Positions 36,001 through 46,925 of a stretch of 64,000 nucleotides of DNA are shown here, one piece after another; the first letter of the stretch is position 1, and each line of letters begins with the position of its first letter. The position numbers and the translations under genes were made by a program. This DNA comes from Atherinomorus stipes. Lineage: Eukaryota > Chordata > Actinopteri > Atheriniformes > Atherinidae. The stretch spans positions 186,001 to 250,000 of the forward strand of contig JALJCO010009077.1 in assembly GCA_023101725.1 (NCBI GenBank). The letters run 5' to 3'. The notes beneath the pieces are model-generated. The model saw only the letters and a list, made by a program, of their open reading frames with translations, searched no databases and had not been told where the DNA came from.

Positions 36001-36367
36001 TTAAATGGTTTCCTCAAATAATCTTTGAGCTAGGGAGGAAACTGAAACTCAAAATTTAACTCAGGAAAATCAGTTTATAGAATATGTTAAAGACAGGAAA
36101 TTCATTAAAAAAATTAATCATGAGTAACAAATGGCAGTCCTGCTTGAATTTCCCATCTTTAATACACTTAAAAATCAGCTAACCTGATTCCTACTTGTTG
36201 GTGATCTTTCATTAAATAACTTTTTTGGTGTCTTGATATTTACTTCCTCTCAGATCCTGCTGGTGTCGGATTATTTCTACGCCTTCTTAAGGAGGGAGCA
36301 CCACCTCACTTATGGACTGTATTTAAAGAGGAAAGACGGTTCGGAGGCTACGCTGGTTCTGAAATAA
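27584..36367 (+). CDS. pigu: GPI transamidase subunit PIG-U, twelve coding exons
   Basis: PIG-U is a multi-pass ER membrane subunit of the GPI transamidase, which swaps the C-terminal signal of precursor proteins for a GPI anchor. Exons: 27584-27713, 28427-28491, 28673-28732, 28891-28953, 29130-29239, 29826-29926, 30131-30228, 30344-30498, 33444-33587, 33712-33836, 34184-34326, 36254-36367. All junctions are GT-AG and in frame, giving 1308 nt and 435 aa, the same as human PIG-U. Landmarks in order: [20 protein letters not shown] (start, hydrophobic), [134 protein letters not shown], with end EATLVLK. Intron 5 is almost wholly MITE sequence; intron 8 holds Tc1 debris. No broken codons were found. 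Confidence 0.96.
29294..29510. mobile_element. Foldback MITE, copy B, pigu intron 5
   Basis: AATGGGCTATATGCACGGTT on the left is the exact inverse of AACCGTGCATATAGCCCATT on the right. The arms of about 95 bp run to a centre near 29395-29410 (AGGTGTGTCTG against AAACACACCT). Same family as 7582-7796, better preserved. Confidence 0.85.
29519..29770. mobile_element. MITE with CCATATATCCAATCC arms, pigu intron 5
   Basis: GTCGCCATATATCCAATCC with CCGGAAGTC on the left is mirrored by GACTTCCTGTATAGATTGGA and TGTATGGCGGC on the right. The core has CTAACCCTGACCCTGACCC. The same family forms the outer layer of the nest at 45753-47700. Confidence 0.7.
31744..31813. repeat. 70-bp repeat shared between two pigu introns, copy 1
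   Basis: Starts ATGTTGGCACGTGTACCAAT and ends CATCAGGGTC. It matches 34379-34448 base for base except one position (GAGTCAATAG against GAGTAAATAG). No inverted ends are evident. Confidence 0.85.
32030..32650 (-). mobile_element. Tc1-like transposon fragment, pigu intron 8
   Basis: The left terminal repeat starts CAGTTGTGTGAAAGTGTTTG at 32030. On the minus strand 32617-32270 is open for the C-terminal third of a Tc1 transposase: [20 protein letters not shown] with the second catalytic Asp, and [15 protein letters not shown] with the Glu. The N-terminal two-thirds is absent, so it is inactive. Confidence 0.85.
32651..32917. repeat. Second Tc1-like fragment with right terminal end
   Basis: GTATTTTGGTCCACTGTTCTTGAG recalls Tc1 coding (first 20: GTATTTTGGTCCACTGTTCT). 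GGGCATGAATAATTTTGAGG then GTCTGTATA at 32889-32917 matches the right end of the element at 63186-63687. A possible mate end (GTCCTCAAAATTATT) lies near 31403, so an older Tc1 copy may span 31398-32917. Confidence 0.4.
32983..33010. repeat. Poly(A) tract, pigu intron 8
   Basis: An uninterrupted A run of roughly 28 bases follows GAGTAAAACCTTT. It may be a retroposon tail, but no element body was recognised before it. Confidence 0.7.
34379..34448. repeat. 70-bp repeat shared between two pigu introns, copy 2
   Basis: Mate of 31744-31813, in the same orientation, in intron 11, with one mismatch. Confidence 0.85.
34449..36253. other. pigu intron 11
   Basis: A long AT-rich intron. A minus-strand open frame at 35247-35645 shows no domain I recognise and is probably chance. 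No mobile-element ends were identified. Confidence 0.45.
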
Positions 36368-37910
36368 ACCAGGTCCACAGCCTCTGCAGCCAGGAAGAAA
36401 CTGCTGGAGCTGGCCTCTATCCTCGGCGGAAACAAACACAAACTGAGGAGGCTGAAAGACTTTAAAAGCCGAACTGGTCCTCAGACATCCAAGCAGAAGT
36501 GTGTGAGGTACAACTTCATATGCAAACAGTGAAACTGCTGCAGCAACATGACTAACACGCGGAGGAGGAAACGTGTGGGTTCTTTTCTACCGGAGAGGTC
36601 ATAGCTGCACCGCTCCACCTGGAATCCCTCTTCTTCCACATACTTTTTTTCCCCTCTGCTCTTCACTTTAACTTTGTTCATAACTCAGAAATCATAGCTC
36701 ATCAGTGTTTTTTCTCATTAAGTTAATATCATGGAGCATAAAACAAAAACACTACCTGGAACTGCGATTTTTCTCGCTGCCTGAAAACGGGCATGTTGTT
36801 GGGATGGAAGTCAGAATACTGGTGTCTGTCTAACCCTCGAGCCTCGTCTACATGCACACCGATATTTTTTCAAACATCCCTTCTGTTTTTGTTTATTATG
36901 AGCTGATAAAATTTGGGGGGAAAAGTTCTTTTTTTTATGACAAAAAGATCCAGAAGACACGAAGCCGTAGACTGATAACAGACATGTTTGTGTGTCACTG
37001 TCAGAGGTATCTGAACATAGCAAGTGCACACAGTGGTCATGTTGGGTGTGTTTTCAGGGGTGCTCGTGTAGAGACAGAATATTTATGAAACTGTGCCGAC
37101 ACACTCAGACAGTTTGTATGGACAGCTTTGGTGTTTAAGGCTGCTTTTTAGGTAAGATCATTGTGTATTTGTGAAACAGGCCTCATGCACCAGACTGTAG
37201 ACAGCTGACATCTACAGGAAGAGCAGACAACAATGAATGTGTTTGAGCTGAAATACTCACCTACTGTAGATGAAGTGGCATTTCTCATTTTCCACTTGTC
37301 AGATGTGACCAAATGAACTTGAAATGGGAGAATTAGTTAAATGTACCTTTTTGTTTTTGCATGAATTCAGAAATATTTCACGTCACTGTTAAATCTACAT
37401 GTTCACGTTTAAAAAAAATCCTTCTCTTTGCATGTAAGATTAGGGGAGTCATTAGAGAGGCACTGTTTGCCTAGTAGATGAGAATTACTTAAATTGATAC
37501 TAAAAGGTATGAGCCTGAAATTTTAAGCTACAATGAAGACAGGGTTGACTTCGCTTGGCTCAGAGGCTGAATACGCCCTGCAGCCAGGAAGCAACAAATA
37601 TAGACAACGCCCTTAAATAAAACTTAGAAAATCTTAACTGGCATTTGAAAGAGGCGGCGTTACGCTGATTTTATTGTCTTGCAACAGCGCCAGGCGAGAT
37701 GTTTCCCATTTTTCACCCCTTATGCTTCATTTAGCTTCCCTAAGCAATCTACCATTACCTTGATTTAGATATTATCAATTAGAAAAAAAAGAATAGATAG
37801 TTAAACTCTAAAGCCACCTTAGATTTGTTTTATATTTACCACTCTAACCTTTATGGTCATGTTTTAGCTACTTCTACCAAGAAATGATGTGCAGCAAGTT
37901 AAAGCTGCTG
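36368..37910. other. pigu 3' flank
   Basis: Contains the pigu 3'UTR. The first AATAAA on the plus strand is near 37616 (CTTAAATAAAAC), so the UTR may be about 1.2 kb; this is uncertain. No further gene was seen. Confidence 0.4.
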
Positions 37911-38680
37911 TAGGTCTGTGCGATATACTGATATGGTATCACGATATATTAACATGAGAGAGAGATATATTTACACATCGTTATATTGCGGTATTAGTTA
38001 TGCCAATTTTTTTGCTTTCTTTTTTGTAATGACCCAGCTGCACCTCGACTAACTACAAAGGGGTCACCCGATTATTTAATAGGGGTGGGATAAATATCGA
38101 TACACTAAAATACCGCAATATTTTCATATACCGATACCATATCTATATCGTTTCGTTACAAAATCTCATGAGATTTCATGAAATATCGCAAGATTTTGTA
38201 ACAGAATGATGAAATCTTGCAGAATTTCGTGAAATCTCATGAGATTTTGTAACAAAATATCTCGCGCGATTTCATTAGTAAAATAGATCGATACCGTATT
38301 TTTAAATATAGATATGGTATTGGCATATGAAAATATCGCAATATTTCAGTGTATCGATATTTTTTCCCACCCCTTTTATTTAAACTGTCTGGAAGACAAT
38401 CCTCCCCCAAGACTTTTACAAAGAAATCATAAAAACCAGCCAACTATCTTTAATTATTTCGATTGAACAAACATTTCTAACCAGTGTTTTGTCAGTTCCA
38501 TCTCTGCAGTGGAGCGATACCTTTACGCTTAACATGTTTCAATACTAAAAAACAGGTGTTTGATATGAAATTAAACTTTCAGACAAATAAGGGTAAAAAA
38601 TACCAGTGTATATATTGTATATTGTCATCTAAAATAGATATATCGTGATATGATATTGGTCCATATCGCCCAGCCCTACT
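37911..38680. mobile_element. MITE with TAGG-CTG-GCGATAT ends, carrying a nested hAT MITE
   Basis: TAGGTCTGTGCGATATACTG on the left faces CCATATCGCCCAGCCCTA on the right, with ATCACGATATA mirrored by TATATCGTGATA. It is interrupted by the complete element at 38080-38375. Without that insert it is about 470 bp. Confidence 0.65.
38080..38375. mobile_element. hAT MITE with 8-bp target duplication
   Basis: TTATTTAA at 38072-38079 and again at 38376-38383 flanks TAGGGGTGGG at one end and TCCCACCCCTT at the other. The arms mirror over most of the 296-bp length (ATCGATACACT against AGTGTATCGAT). It inserted into the MITE at 37911-38680. Confidence 0.85.
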
Positions 38681-38684
38681 CCAG

Positions 38685-39815
38685 ACTTCAGAGTCCAGTT
38701 TCAGAGACATCACAGGTGTATCAATGAAGGCTGCATATTTACTAAGATTGCTAGAAAGACTGTAAACAAGCATGCCTAAGAGTTATATGTAGCCTTATTA
38801 AGATACCTGTGCTGTAACTACTGACGAGTCTATAAGTCGGCTGTGAAAATCTTTTCAGGCCCATTAAACAGCACTGTGTATCATATAATTGTGACATTAA
38901 TATTTTAACTGATTTTTTTTTTTCCTGTCATTTGATAGATTTCCTTCTCATTGAAGATGCTGCACACTTCTGCCTTTTAGTAGATTCAGTGTGTCTTTAC
39001 TTGAATGGTTGAGCTGAAAACCTTGAAGAGCCTTAAACAGACTCAGAATTGTCAGAAATTGGTTTTATTATCATGACGGCAGCATCAAAACCCCCAGTAA
39101 GCTCCAGGTTGGGTTTTATTTTCACGTCAAAGAGAAAATGATTTAGCTCACTGCCCACTTGCATAAAATACATGATGTAAAAGTCACTCTGTTCTTGAAT
39201 GTTTCTAAAACTGTTGGGGCAGGCGGTTGACCACAGCCATTTTGATACCAATAACAAATCTGATATTTATTTATTGCACTGAAAACTTCTGTAAAGAGAT
39301 TTATGTTTGGAGTTTTTTTTTATCATTTGGAAAGACAGATGTGCTCTTGTGTCATTTTGATACTGTTCTCAATGTTATTTTGTTTGCAGACATTTAAGTT
39401 CAGATTTTGGTTTGAAACGGTTGATGTCTTATTGGATGAATGAATGAACATGTAAAAAATATTAATTATTAAAACCCGAGGTGTTGGTTTGAACTGGTTT
39501 GTTTTAATTTTGATGGGTGAGATGCTGATGTACGTCATGGTGTTACACCAAACAGAGGCTTCTCATGTTGCATGCATCATGGGGGCTCTGATGCAACATG
39601 AACATACATCAGGAATCAGAAGAGCACAAGTCTGCAGATAGAAGGATGCTACATTTATAACATTGCAGCAAAACCACATCATTAGTTTAAGAACTTTTTC
39701 TTGCATAAAATGTTTGCGTGTGTGTGCATAGGAGCGGAATGAATATTTGCATGTGAGTTTTACTGCTCTGAGCTGCAGGTTGTTCTGCATCGATGCTAGA
39801 AATGCAACACAGTAG
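38685..39815. other. TRIM copy 1 upstream, part of the duplicated block
   Basis: Non-coding. TCAATGTTATTTTGTTTG and GTCTTATTGGATGAATGA (39368-39440) have counterparts at 54578-54650 upstream of TRIM copy 3. The ancestral duplication unit therefore reaches at least 1.5 kb upstream of the gene. Confidence 0.55.
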
Positions 39816-40297
39816 CAAGGTTATTCTACTTAACTAAAACTAAAATTGAAAAAACATTTTCGTTAACTGAAACAAAAAATGAAAATGACAGTTTAAAAAA
39901 AAAACGATCACCTGTATTGTCTTTAAAAAACTAAAATTATTGCAGAAACATCCTTAGTTTTAGTTTTCGTAAATATATTTAATACATAAGCTTTTTGGGT
40001 TGATATGAAATCTATTTCTATTTAATCTATTGACTTTGCTTTTATGTCGAGTGACTTTGATGATTTTGAATGTCACAGACATATACCCATAATTTACAGA
40101 AAAAAATTCCCCAAAACTAAAACTAAGACTGAAACTAATAAAAACTAGACTAAAACTATGTATTTCCAAAAAATAGAAACAAATAAAAACTAGCAAACCT
40201 GCTCAAAAAACTAACAAAAACTGACTTGAAAAACAAAAAGTTAAAAAACTAAATACAGACTGAAACTAATGAAAAATCCAAAACTGTTATAACCTTG
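39816..40297. mobile_element. hAT MITE (CAAGGTTAT ends) upstream of TRIM copy 1
   Basis: A perfect 8-bp duplication CACAGTAG (39808-39815 and 40298-40305) flanks CAAGGTTATTCT at the left and ACTGTTATAACCTTG at the right. The body is rich in ACTAAAAC and AACTAA motifs. Copies 2 and 3 lack it. Confidence 0.9.
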
Positions 40298-40664
40298 CAC
40301 AGTAGCTGAACATGGAGAAGTGCAACCAGACCCAAACCCCGATGTAACGGCTGAAGAATTTATTTACAAAGAAAAATGGTTATCTAATGTTAGATATTAG
40401 CATTATTTTCTACACTTCGGCATAAAATATGGTTTTAAGGATAGTGTTCCTATCTTTTAACTTTAGTACTTCCTGATGATCTGCAGGGTGGAGTCAGGGT
40501 GAAAGATGCAGTTCAACTGGTTTGATGATAGAAACTGCCTGTAGTTGGCCAGACCCCCCACCTACCTGTTTCTTTGTCTTGTTTGGTTTAGTTTAATTTT
40601 TAAGTCAATTTTATTCATGTGAATAAAACTTATTTACGACTCATCTGTGTTGTCCTCTCTTTCC

Positions 40665-40666
40665 AG
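40665..40666 (+). promoter_or_regulatory. Candidate 3' splice site in the 5' region of TRIM copy 1
   Basis: TTGTCCTCTCTTTCCAG ends here, 290 bases before the start codon. Copy 3 has CTGTCCTCTCGTTTTCCAG ending at 56053. Copy 2 has lost this segment. It could join a non-coding first exon to the coding exon; this is inferred. Confidence 0.35.
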
Positions 40667-40955
40667 CCTTGCACTTGGTTGTGAGAGTAAAGCAAGTTAC
40701 ATTAATCCTGCAGCCAGAAACCAGAGCGCTGTTTCCTGCTTCTTCCTCATTCCTCACTCATACTGATATAAAACAGCACGAGTCATTTGATTATTGCATT
40801 TTGTGCGCAGCGAGCTTCATCACAGGATTTATGCCGAGAGAACAGAGAACCTGCATTACAAGTTCTTCAGCGGAGTTTTAGAGAAACCTCGTCAAAGAGT
40901 TGGACAGACTATTTTCATCCTGACAGCTGGGTTTTTATTCTAACTTTGAGATGAA

Positions 40956-42383
40956 ATGTCTTCTCAGACAGAAAAGGATCTCTTGTGTCCCATCTGCTAT
41001 GACATCTTTAAAGAGCCTGTTGACCTGGAATGCAGCCACAGCTTCTGTAAGGACTGTCTGCAGCGATGGTGGTCTGACAGAAAACTGCACAAGTGCCCGA
41101 TTTGTAAGAACTCATCTCTGTTGAATGATCCACCCTCCAACTTGGTGTTGAAGAACCTGTGTGAGGCCTTCTTACAGGAAAAAAGTGAGAAAGCTTCTCC
41201 AGGATCTGAGTCTCTCTGCAGTCTGCACTGTGAGAGACTCAAACTGTTCTGTCTGGACCATCAGCAGCCTGTTTGTGTCGTCTGCCGAGATTCAAAAGCA
41301 CACAACGACCACCGATTTAGACCCATCGATGAAGCTGCACAAGATCACAGAAAGGAGCTGCAGAAGTCCCTCATGCTCTTACAGGATAAACTAAATCTGC
41401 TCAAAGACGTGAAGGGGAATTTTGATCAGACAGCAGAACACATTCACCTCCAATCCCAACAAACAGAGGAGGAAATTAAGGAGCAGTTTAAGAAGTTTCA
41501 CCAGTTTCTACAAGAGGAAGAGGAGGCCAGGATCGCTGCTCTGAGGGAGGAGGAGGAGCAGAAGAGTCGGGTCATAAAGGTGAATATTGTTGGTGTGAGC
41601 AGAAAGATTGCTGCTCTTGAATACTCAGCCAGAGTGGCAGAGGAAGAGCTGAGAAATGCAGACATTGCTTTCCTGCTGAACTACAAGGCTGCAGTGGAAA
41701 AGATTGAGAGGGATCTCCTGATGAAAGATCCACAGCCGATCGCAGGACTTCTGATCGATGTGGCCAAACATCTGGGCAACCTGACTTTTAATGTGTGGAA
41801 CAAGATGAAGGAGATGGTTTCCTACTCTGCTTTGATTTTGGATCCAAACACCGCTCGTCCAGAGCTCATCCTGTCTGAGGACATGACCAGCGTGACATGT
41901 GGACAGAGGGTGAAGCTTCCTAACAATCCAGAGAGGTTTGATCAGTTCCTTTGTGTTCTGGGCTCTGAAGGTTTTAACTCGGGGACTCACAGCTGGGATG
42001 TTCAGGTCAGAAACAATGGGTTTTGGGGTCTTGGTGTGATGAAAGAGTCTGCTGGGAGGAAGGGGCATATCCAGACTGGATACTGGGAAATAAGCCTCCT
42101 TGATGGAAAACTCGCAGCGGTTTCTCCACCACTTCCAGATAAAGTTCTCCCAGTGGAGAAGCCCCGGAAGATCAGAGTTCAGCTGGACTGGGAAAGAGGG
42201 AAGCTGTCCTTCTTTGATCTTGATACGAGGACTCTCATTCATACCTTCAAACACACTTTTACAGAGAAAATGTTTCCTTACATTTCCACGGAGAATGAAT
42301 TACCCCTGAAGATATTACCGATGGTCATCTCTGTAGCAAAGGATCATGCAATCCCCTTATCAAAGGGTTTCTGGGGTTTTTAG
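40956..42383 (+). CDS. TRIM E3 ubiquitin ligase, TRIM35/A33-like, copy 1
   Basis: A RING-type ubiquitin ligase of the class IV TRIM family, 475 aa, single coding exon. The RING has C11, C14, C26, H28, C31, C34, C47 and C50, all present. B-box 2 follows with C88, H91, C99, H102, C107, C110, H116 and H119. A coiled coil covers about 128-255 (HQFLQEEEEARIAALREEEE). PRY starts near 278 (SALILDPNTARPELILSEDM). SPRY follows to about 465, with NSGTHSWDVQV, FWGLGVMKES, QLDWERGKLSFFD and TFTEKMFPY. It ends KGFWGF. The start is the ATG before SSQTEKD, conserved in all three copies. AATAAA lies at 42696-42701. The intronless layout fits the expanded fish TRIM35-like group, often placed in antiviral or immune signalling; the exact substrate is unknown. 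The family is sure, the orthology less so. Confidence 0.93.
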   Translation: MSSQTEKDLLCPICYDIFKEPVDLECSHSFCKDCLQRWWSDRKLHKCPICKNSSLLNDPPSNLVLKNLCEAFLQEKSEKASPGSESLCSLHCERLKLFCLDHQQPVCVVCRDSKAHNDHRFRPIDEAAQDHRKELQKSLMLLQDKLNLLKDVKGNFDQTAEHIHLQSQQTEEEIKEQFKKFHQFLQEEEEARIAALREEEEQKSRVIKVNIVGVSRKIAALEYSARVAEEELRNADIAFLLNYKAAVEKIERDLLMKDPQPIAGLLIDVAKHLGNLTFNVWNKMKEMVSYSALILDPNTARPELILSEDMTSVTCGQRVKLPNNPERFDQFLCVLGSEGFNSGTHSWDVQVRNNGFWGLGVMKESAGRKGHIQTGYWEISLLDGKLAAVSPPLPDKVLPVEKPRKIRVQLDWERGKLSFFDLDTRTLIHTFKHTFTEKMFPYISTENELPLKILPMVISVAKDHAIPLSKGFWGF

Positions 42384-43856
42384 AGTTGCTAAATACCGTA
42401 TATTCCATTAATGTATGTATACTGTACACTACATTTATGTTTTTATTCGAGTGTGAGAGTTACAGTACAAGTGTTGAAACACTGAGCTATGACTCAGCTT
42501 TGACATTCATTGTCTCAGTGTCAGATTGTGATTGTGTTAATGGCCCTGACTTTTTGATGGGGATCAATTTGAATTTCTTATCGCCATATTTTTTCCAAGT
42601 CATGTTTTTTCTTTTACGTATTTACACAAAACATCTTTGGATATCTTTTTCCCAGTGTTTTGGTAATGTTTAGAGAATTGAAACAAACAAATAATAATAA
42701 AAAAAAATGCATTGGACAGGTGCCAGGCTGGTCAGGGACAGCTCTAGAATGTTTTTGATGGGAGGAATGGCACATGTAAATAATGGTTTATTTCAGGTAA
42801 TAAATGACTATAACAACTAAAGTGATCATAATGAAAAAAGTAAAGCAAAGTTTGAAAAGAAAACAGCCATTATATATTTTTTCCTCTGACATTTGTTTGC
42901 TATGGATGACCCTGCATCGAATGGTTTCAAACAAACATACATACTTCACTGATAATGAGAAAAACTTGCTTTGAGCCAAATCTGAAGTTTTCTCAGTGAT
43001 TTTTCAGTATTGCTGGCTTTTAACAGCACAGTCGTCTCATCTGGTGGTTTTATCAATTTGACATAATCTTCAGGTTTATTTGGGTTTATTTTTATTTTGA
43101 GCTTTTCACACATGCAGAAACATAAGCAAAACGTACAATTCACAGACGTCAAACATAAAAGCTCATTTATGCTTGAAAACATACATTTATCTTCAACTGT
43201 ATAACGTATAACTCATGTAAAAGGCTGAAAGTGGTTACTATGATGCCTGGAGTGACCATTACAAGAAATGCACAACATATAGTTCATTTGCCATCTGATA
43301 GTGTTAACTGCAGACAGTTTAACTCCTCTACTCCAGCACAGCGCCTGTGAAAAATGAAAAATACAACTTCAAAAGTGACTCTTCATGCATTTAGGCTGCT
43401 TTAGTAACCTGCAGGGGTAAAGATGATTATCTGCAGTGCTTTTATACAGAAACAGCTCAATCTGACATAATGAAGGTGATTATTCTTTTTTTTTTTTTTT
43501 CAAATAAAATTCCTAAACTATGAAAATGTATTTTTATCAGTAGACTTTCCTTATTGTTGTGATTTTAAGTATGTGGGCAAACATCAAGTGACCATGATTC
43601 GAACTGGTTAAGGGTTGTCAAACCCATTAAAGCTATGTGATAAAAATATTTGTGCCTTTTCTGATGAGATGTGGTCAAAGTTTACCTTTTATAATTTTTC
43701 ACAGCTATTTGCTAAGCTAGTTTTCATTTGTATGGGTGGGTTTGTTTAATGCATTGATACATAAATGTTGAAGTTTTTCTTTTTAATTAGTGATTGCATG
43801 ACCATTGAAAAAAACTTTAAATGACAAATCTTATTTTTCAATCAAGATCAAGACCA
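42384..43856. other. TRIM copy 1 3' region and spacer
   Basis: Contains a plausible polyadenylation signal at 42696-42701 (AATAAA), 313 bases after the stop. The rest is AT-rich, with a T run at 43488-43500. No gene recognised. Confidence 0.5.
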
Positions 43857-44040
43857 GAGGTGGACATCCCTCGTCCAGAAAGTAAAAATCCTGTCCAAAA
43901 GTTGTTCCAACTGCTCAAAGCAGCTGAATTTAATTGGCACATCTCCTCTGCAGTAGATGAGCTTGTTAGTTAAAACACCTGTTTTAAATGTCCATGCAGA
44001 TCCAAAAACATGGCATATTTTACTTTCTGGCACTTCTGGT
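43857..44040. repeat. Diverged copy of the 26777-26985 MITE family
   Basis: AAAATCCTGTCCA, GATGAGCTTGTTAGT and GCAGATCCAAAAACATGGCA occur in the same order as in 26805-26940. The ends have decayed. Confidence 0.55.
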
Positions 44041-44164
44041 TAAGACTGTATCTACAGTTTATCTTTCTGCTAAATAAACAATGACTAAGTGTAACATTTC
44101 ATGAGTTGTTATTCAACTGAGGTTGTTTTAAACTACCTTTCACACCTGACAGGAACCACAGATT

Positions 44165-44330
44165 TTCTTCACAGCAAAAACTCATCTTACCAAGTATATT
44201 TTCCTAATTTCTAGTCAAAATATCTTATCACACTCAAAATAAGACAAAATTACAAAATTACCTCTCATTTCAGTGAGATATAAGAACTTGTTTTAAAGCA
44301 ACCTTTACTGATCTTGCATTTCAGAAAGCA
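44165..44330. repeat. Half of a CACTGCAAAAACTC-type hAT MITE
   Basis: CAGCAAAAACTCATCTTACC, TTTCTAGTCAAAATATCTTA, CACTCAAAATAAGACAAAAT and AGTGAGATATAAGAACTTGT are shared, inverted, with 48080-48357. Only one arm is present. Confidence 0.6.
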
Positions 44331-44570
44331 CAGCAAAATTATTTGAATATCAACATTCCCGGTTCACTCCTAAGATCCCACACCCCATTCCCTCTGCCTC
44401 CTATTGCAGAAGCAAAGGTCTGACAGGCAAGTACCTCGGCAAATCATAGGCGTGGAGTTTTCATTGAAAATTTAGAGACTGGAAATATTTTATTTTGATT
44501 AATTGTGGATCTGTTTTGTATTTCAGAGTTTCATCACCTCATTCATAACTCTATTAAGAACAAAGTGTAA

Positions 44571-45218
44571 AGGCCTTTACACACCTACTCCGAATATTTT
44601 GTCCAAAAGATTTGCACGGCTACAGCTTTAATCAAATTAATGTTAAATCAACGGGAGCGTTCACATCAGTGACAAAATTCCGTCTAGCGATATTGCAATG
44701 TTTATTTTTTCGAACTGAGGTCGACTTTTTTAATAATGACATCCGACAGATACACAATACACCAATCAGAGAAGGTGCTCTGACCATCACAGAGCTGGTC
44801 GCAAGCTAAAAGAGAAAGGAAAAAGAGAAGTGTCACTTGGTCGCTGCTACTGTATCATTGTGGCACTGGTGTTATGATCTTTGTGTTGCAGCATCTTGTT
44901 TGGCAAACGAGGGGAAAAAAACACAGCTGAAGTAACAGTGTTTCCCCTACATTTTGTAGCCATTCGAGATTATTAGCTACAGGTGTTATATTTAAAATCC
45001 GCATTTGGCATGGTGAGATCAGCTGTTTTTCAGACCTCAGTCACTCCCACATGTGGTCACGTTCCTCTCGAATAAGAAATGCAAGTTTGTTCTTGCATCT
45101 CCATAATTTCGCATCTGAGCAGGTGTGTAGAGACAAATACATCGATATTTCTCCTCCAAATTATTTGCAATTTTGTGCCGTTTATTCGCATCGGTCCAGG
45201 TGAGAAAAGGCCTTAAAG
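44571..45218. mobile_element. Possible Harbinger/hAT-like element with AAGGCCTTT ends
   Basis: AAAGGCCTTTACACACC at the left faces GGTGAGAAAAGGCCTTAA at the right. The sub-ends CGAATATT and GCGAATAAAC also mirror loosely. No transposase is present. Confidence 0.4.
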
Positions 45219-45752
45219 GTGCCATGACATCAAATTTTACTTTTCTGGGGTTTTGGGGGTATAATATGATCTGTTGTGCACTGATGAGGCCATGTGAATG
45301 TCCAGAGTGAGAATCAAAGTTCCTGTTTATGGTCTGTCAGCTTTGTTTCTTTGTTCAAAAACGGTTGAATGAGACAGCAGCTTATCATTCTACGTAGTTT
45401 TAGCATGCTATGTAATTCAATTGCTCCAATTATAGCACACTATCAAGTAAACAGCCCCCCCCCCCCCCTCCTCTCTCCCAGCTCTCTCCAAACTTCTGCA
45501 GCAACACTGAGGGAGGCGACCACAACCTTGTCATTACCTGTAAGTTTATTTATTTTCTAAATGCTGTCTTTTCTAAAAAACATAGCTCACTGTCTGAAGT
45601 GCCCATGTTACCAACAGTTAGCCTTTAGCAAACGCCGACCGCTAGGGCAGCTTGACCTACTTTCTCTAAAAAGGTTATAACCAAATAAAGTGTAGCCAAT
45701 CAAAATTAGGTCAACTTGGTCTCCAGGTAAAGCTCCATATCATTACCGGACC
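45219..45752. other. Repeat-like stretch, no gene
   Basis: Starts TTAAAGGTGCCATGACATC, resembling one end of a common fish TTAA-type repeat, with no matching right end found. A C run of about 16 lies at 45456-45471. No coding signal. Confidence 0.35.
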
Positions 45753-45803
45753 CAGCTGTTTTGAGAGGGACCCAACAGCAGTCATGAGTAGGGATGTATA
45801 TCC

Positions 45804-46526
45804 TAGGGCTGAACGATAATTCAATATCAATATATTAATCGATAGAGGTTTTTTCAATATAAAAAAAAGAGGGTCAATAAAAGTTCAATATAGAAGCACA
45901 GTTTTCTGCTGTAGCCTATCAGGTAGCATGATACTACAGTCACTCCTTCCCCCAAACCAATCACAAACGCAGACCAGGCAAAGGCTGAACTGGAATTCAG
46001 TGTTATGAACCTTTCGGACTTCCACTGGAAAGTGGTAATATTGCGGACTCTCTCCTTTATAACGCTGCATTCAGACATGCGTACCGCTCTTTTACCTCAG
46101 AGATGTAGTGGACATGTACCGGCTGGTCTACATGTCACAAGAGCGGAAATGTTGCGGCACGTCGCTTTGGCTGAAAGCACAAGAAAATGTTCTGGACAGA
46201 GTTGAAGGGAGAGCGGGGCTGTGCTGACTTTTCTGCAACATTTCGTGATGTATGAAAGCGCCGGGACCGCAAGGAAGCAGCATGTTTGAAAAAATGAGTC
46301 TGTTTAAAGAGCGGATGGACTTTACCGCTCATGTTCTGCAATGCAAGACTGAAAACGGCTTTAGTTTGATCTTTATTATAAGTAGGTAATTCAGCAAAAG
46401 ATTAAATGACCAGGGCTGCACCTAAAATAGCTTTTAATTTGATAATGGCTTTTTAAAAAAATAAATATCGATCGATACAGATTTTTTTTTATCGATAATC
46501 TTTTTTTCCTACATCGTCCAGCCCTA
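45804..46526. mobile_element. Third layer: hAT MITE (TAGGGCTG ends)
   Basis: GTATATCC (45796-45803) and GTATATCA (46527-46534) flank TAGGGCTGAACGATAATTC and ATCGTCCAGCCCTA. 723 bp. The inner open frames show no transposase. Confidence 0.85.
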
Positions 46527-46925
46527 GTATATCATTATGATTTTATCGATACCGATACCAATATCGATACTCCTTATCGATACCGGTATTTATAGATTAT
46601 TTTATTGATACTATAACATAATTTAGAGTAAATAATAAAGACATTACAAGATGTTAAAAGATCCAGTGGTGGAGAACATTTGTTTAGAAGGTGTTGGAAG
46701 AAGCCTGGACATAAAGGTAGGTGAAGGACAGCTGGGAGAATAATGGAATTGTGTCTGTCTTATTCCATCACTGTGATTATTTGACTGTGTAAGGATAACT
46801 CAATGATTAGGTAGATGTACAAAAAGTATCAATAAGAGTGTCGTTTGTCCAGAATCTTAACGGTACCCTGGTATTGTTAAGATGAGGAACCGGTACCAAA
46901 CAATGCCGGTACTCGGTAAACATCC

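Noticed and set aside
41625..42254. 209-codon open frame antisense to TRIM copy 1
   Set aside because: A shadow of the TRIM reading frame, recurring in shorter form in copies 2 and 3.
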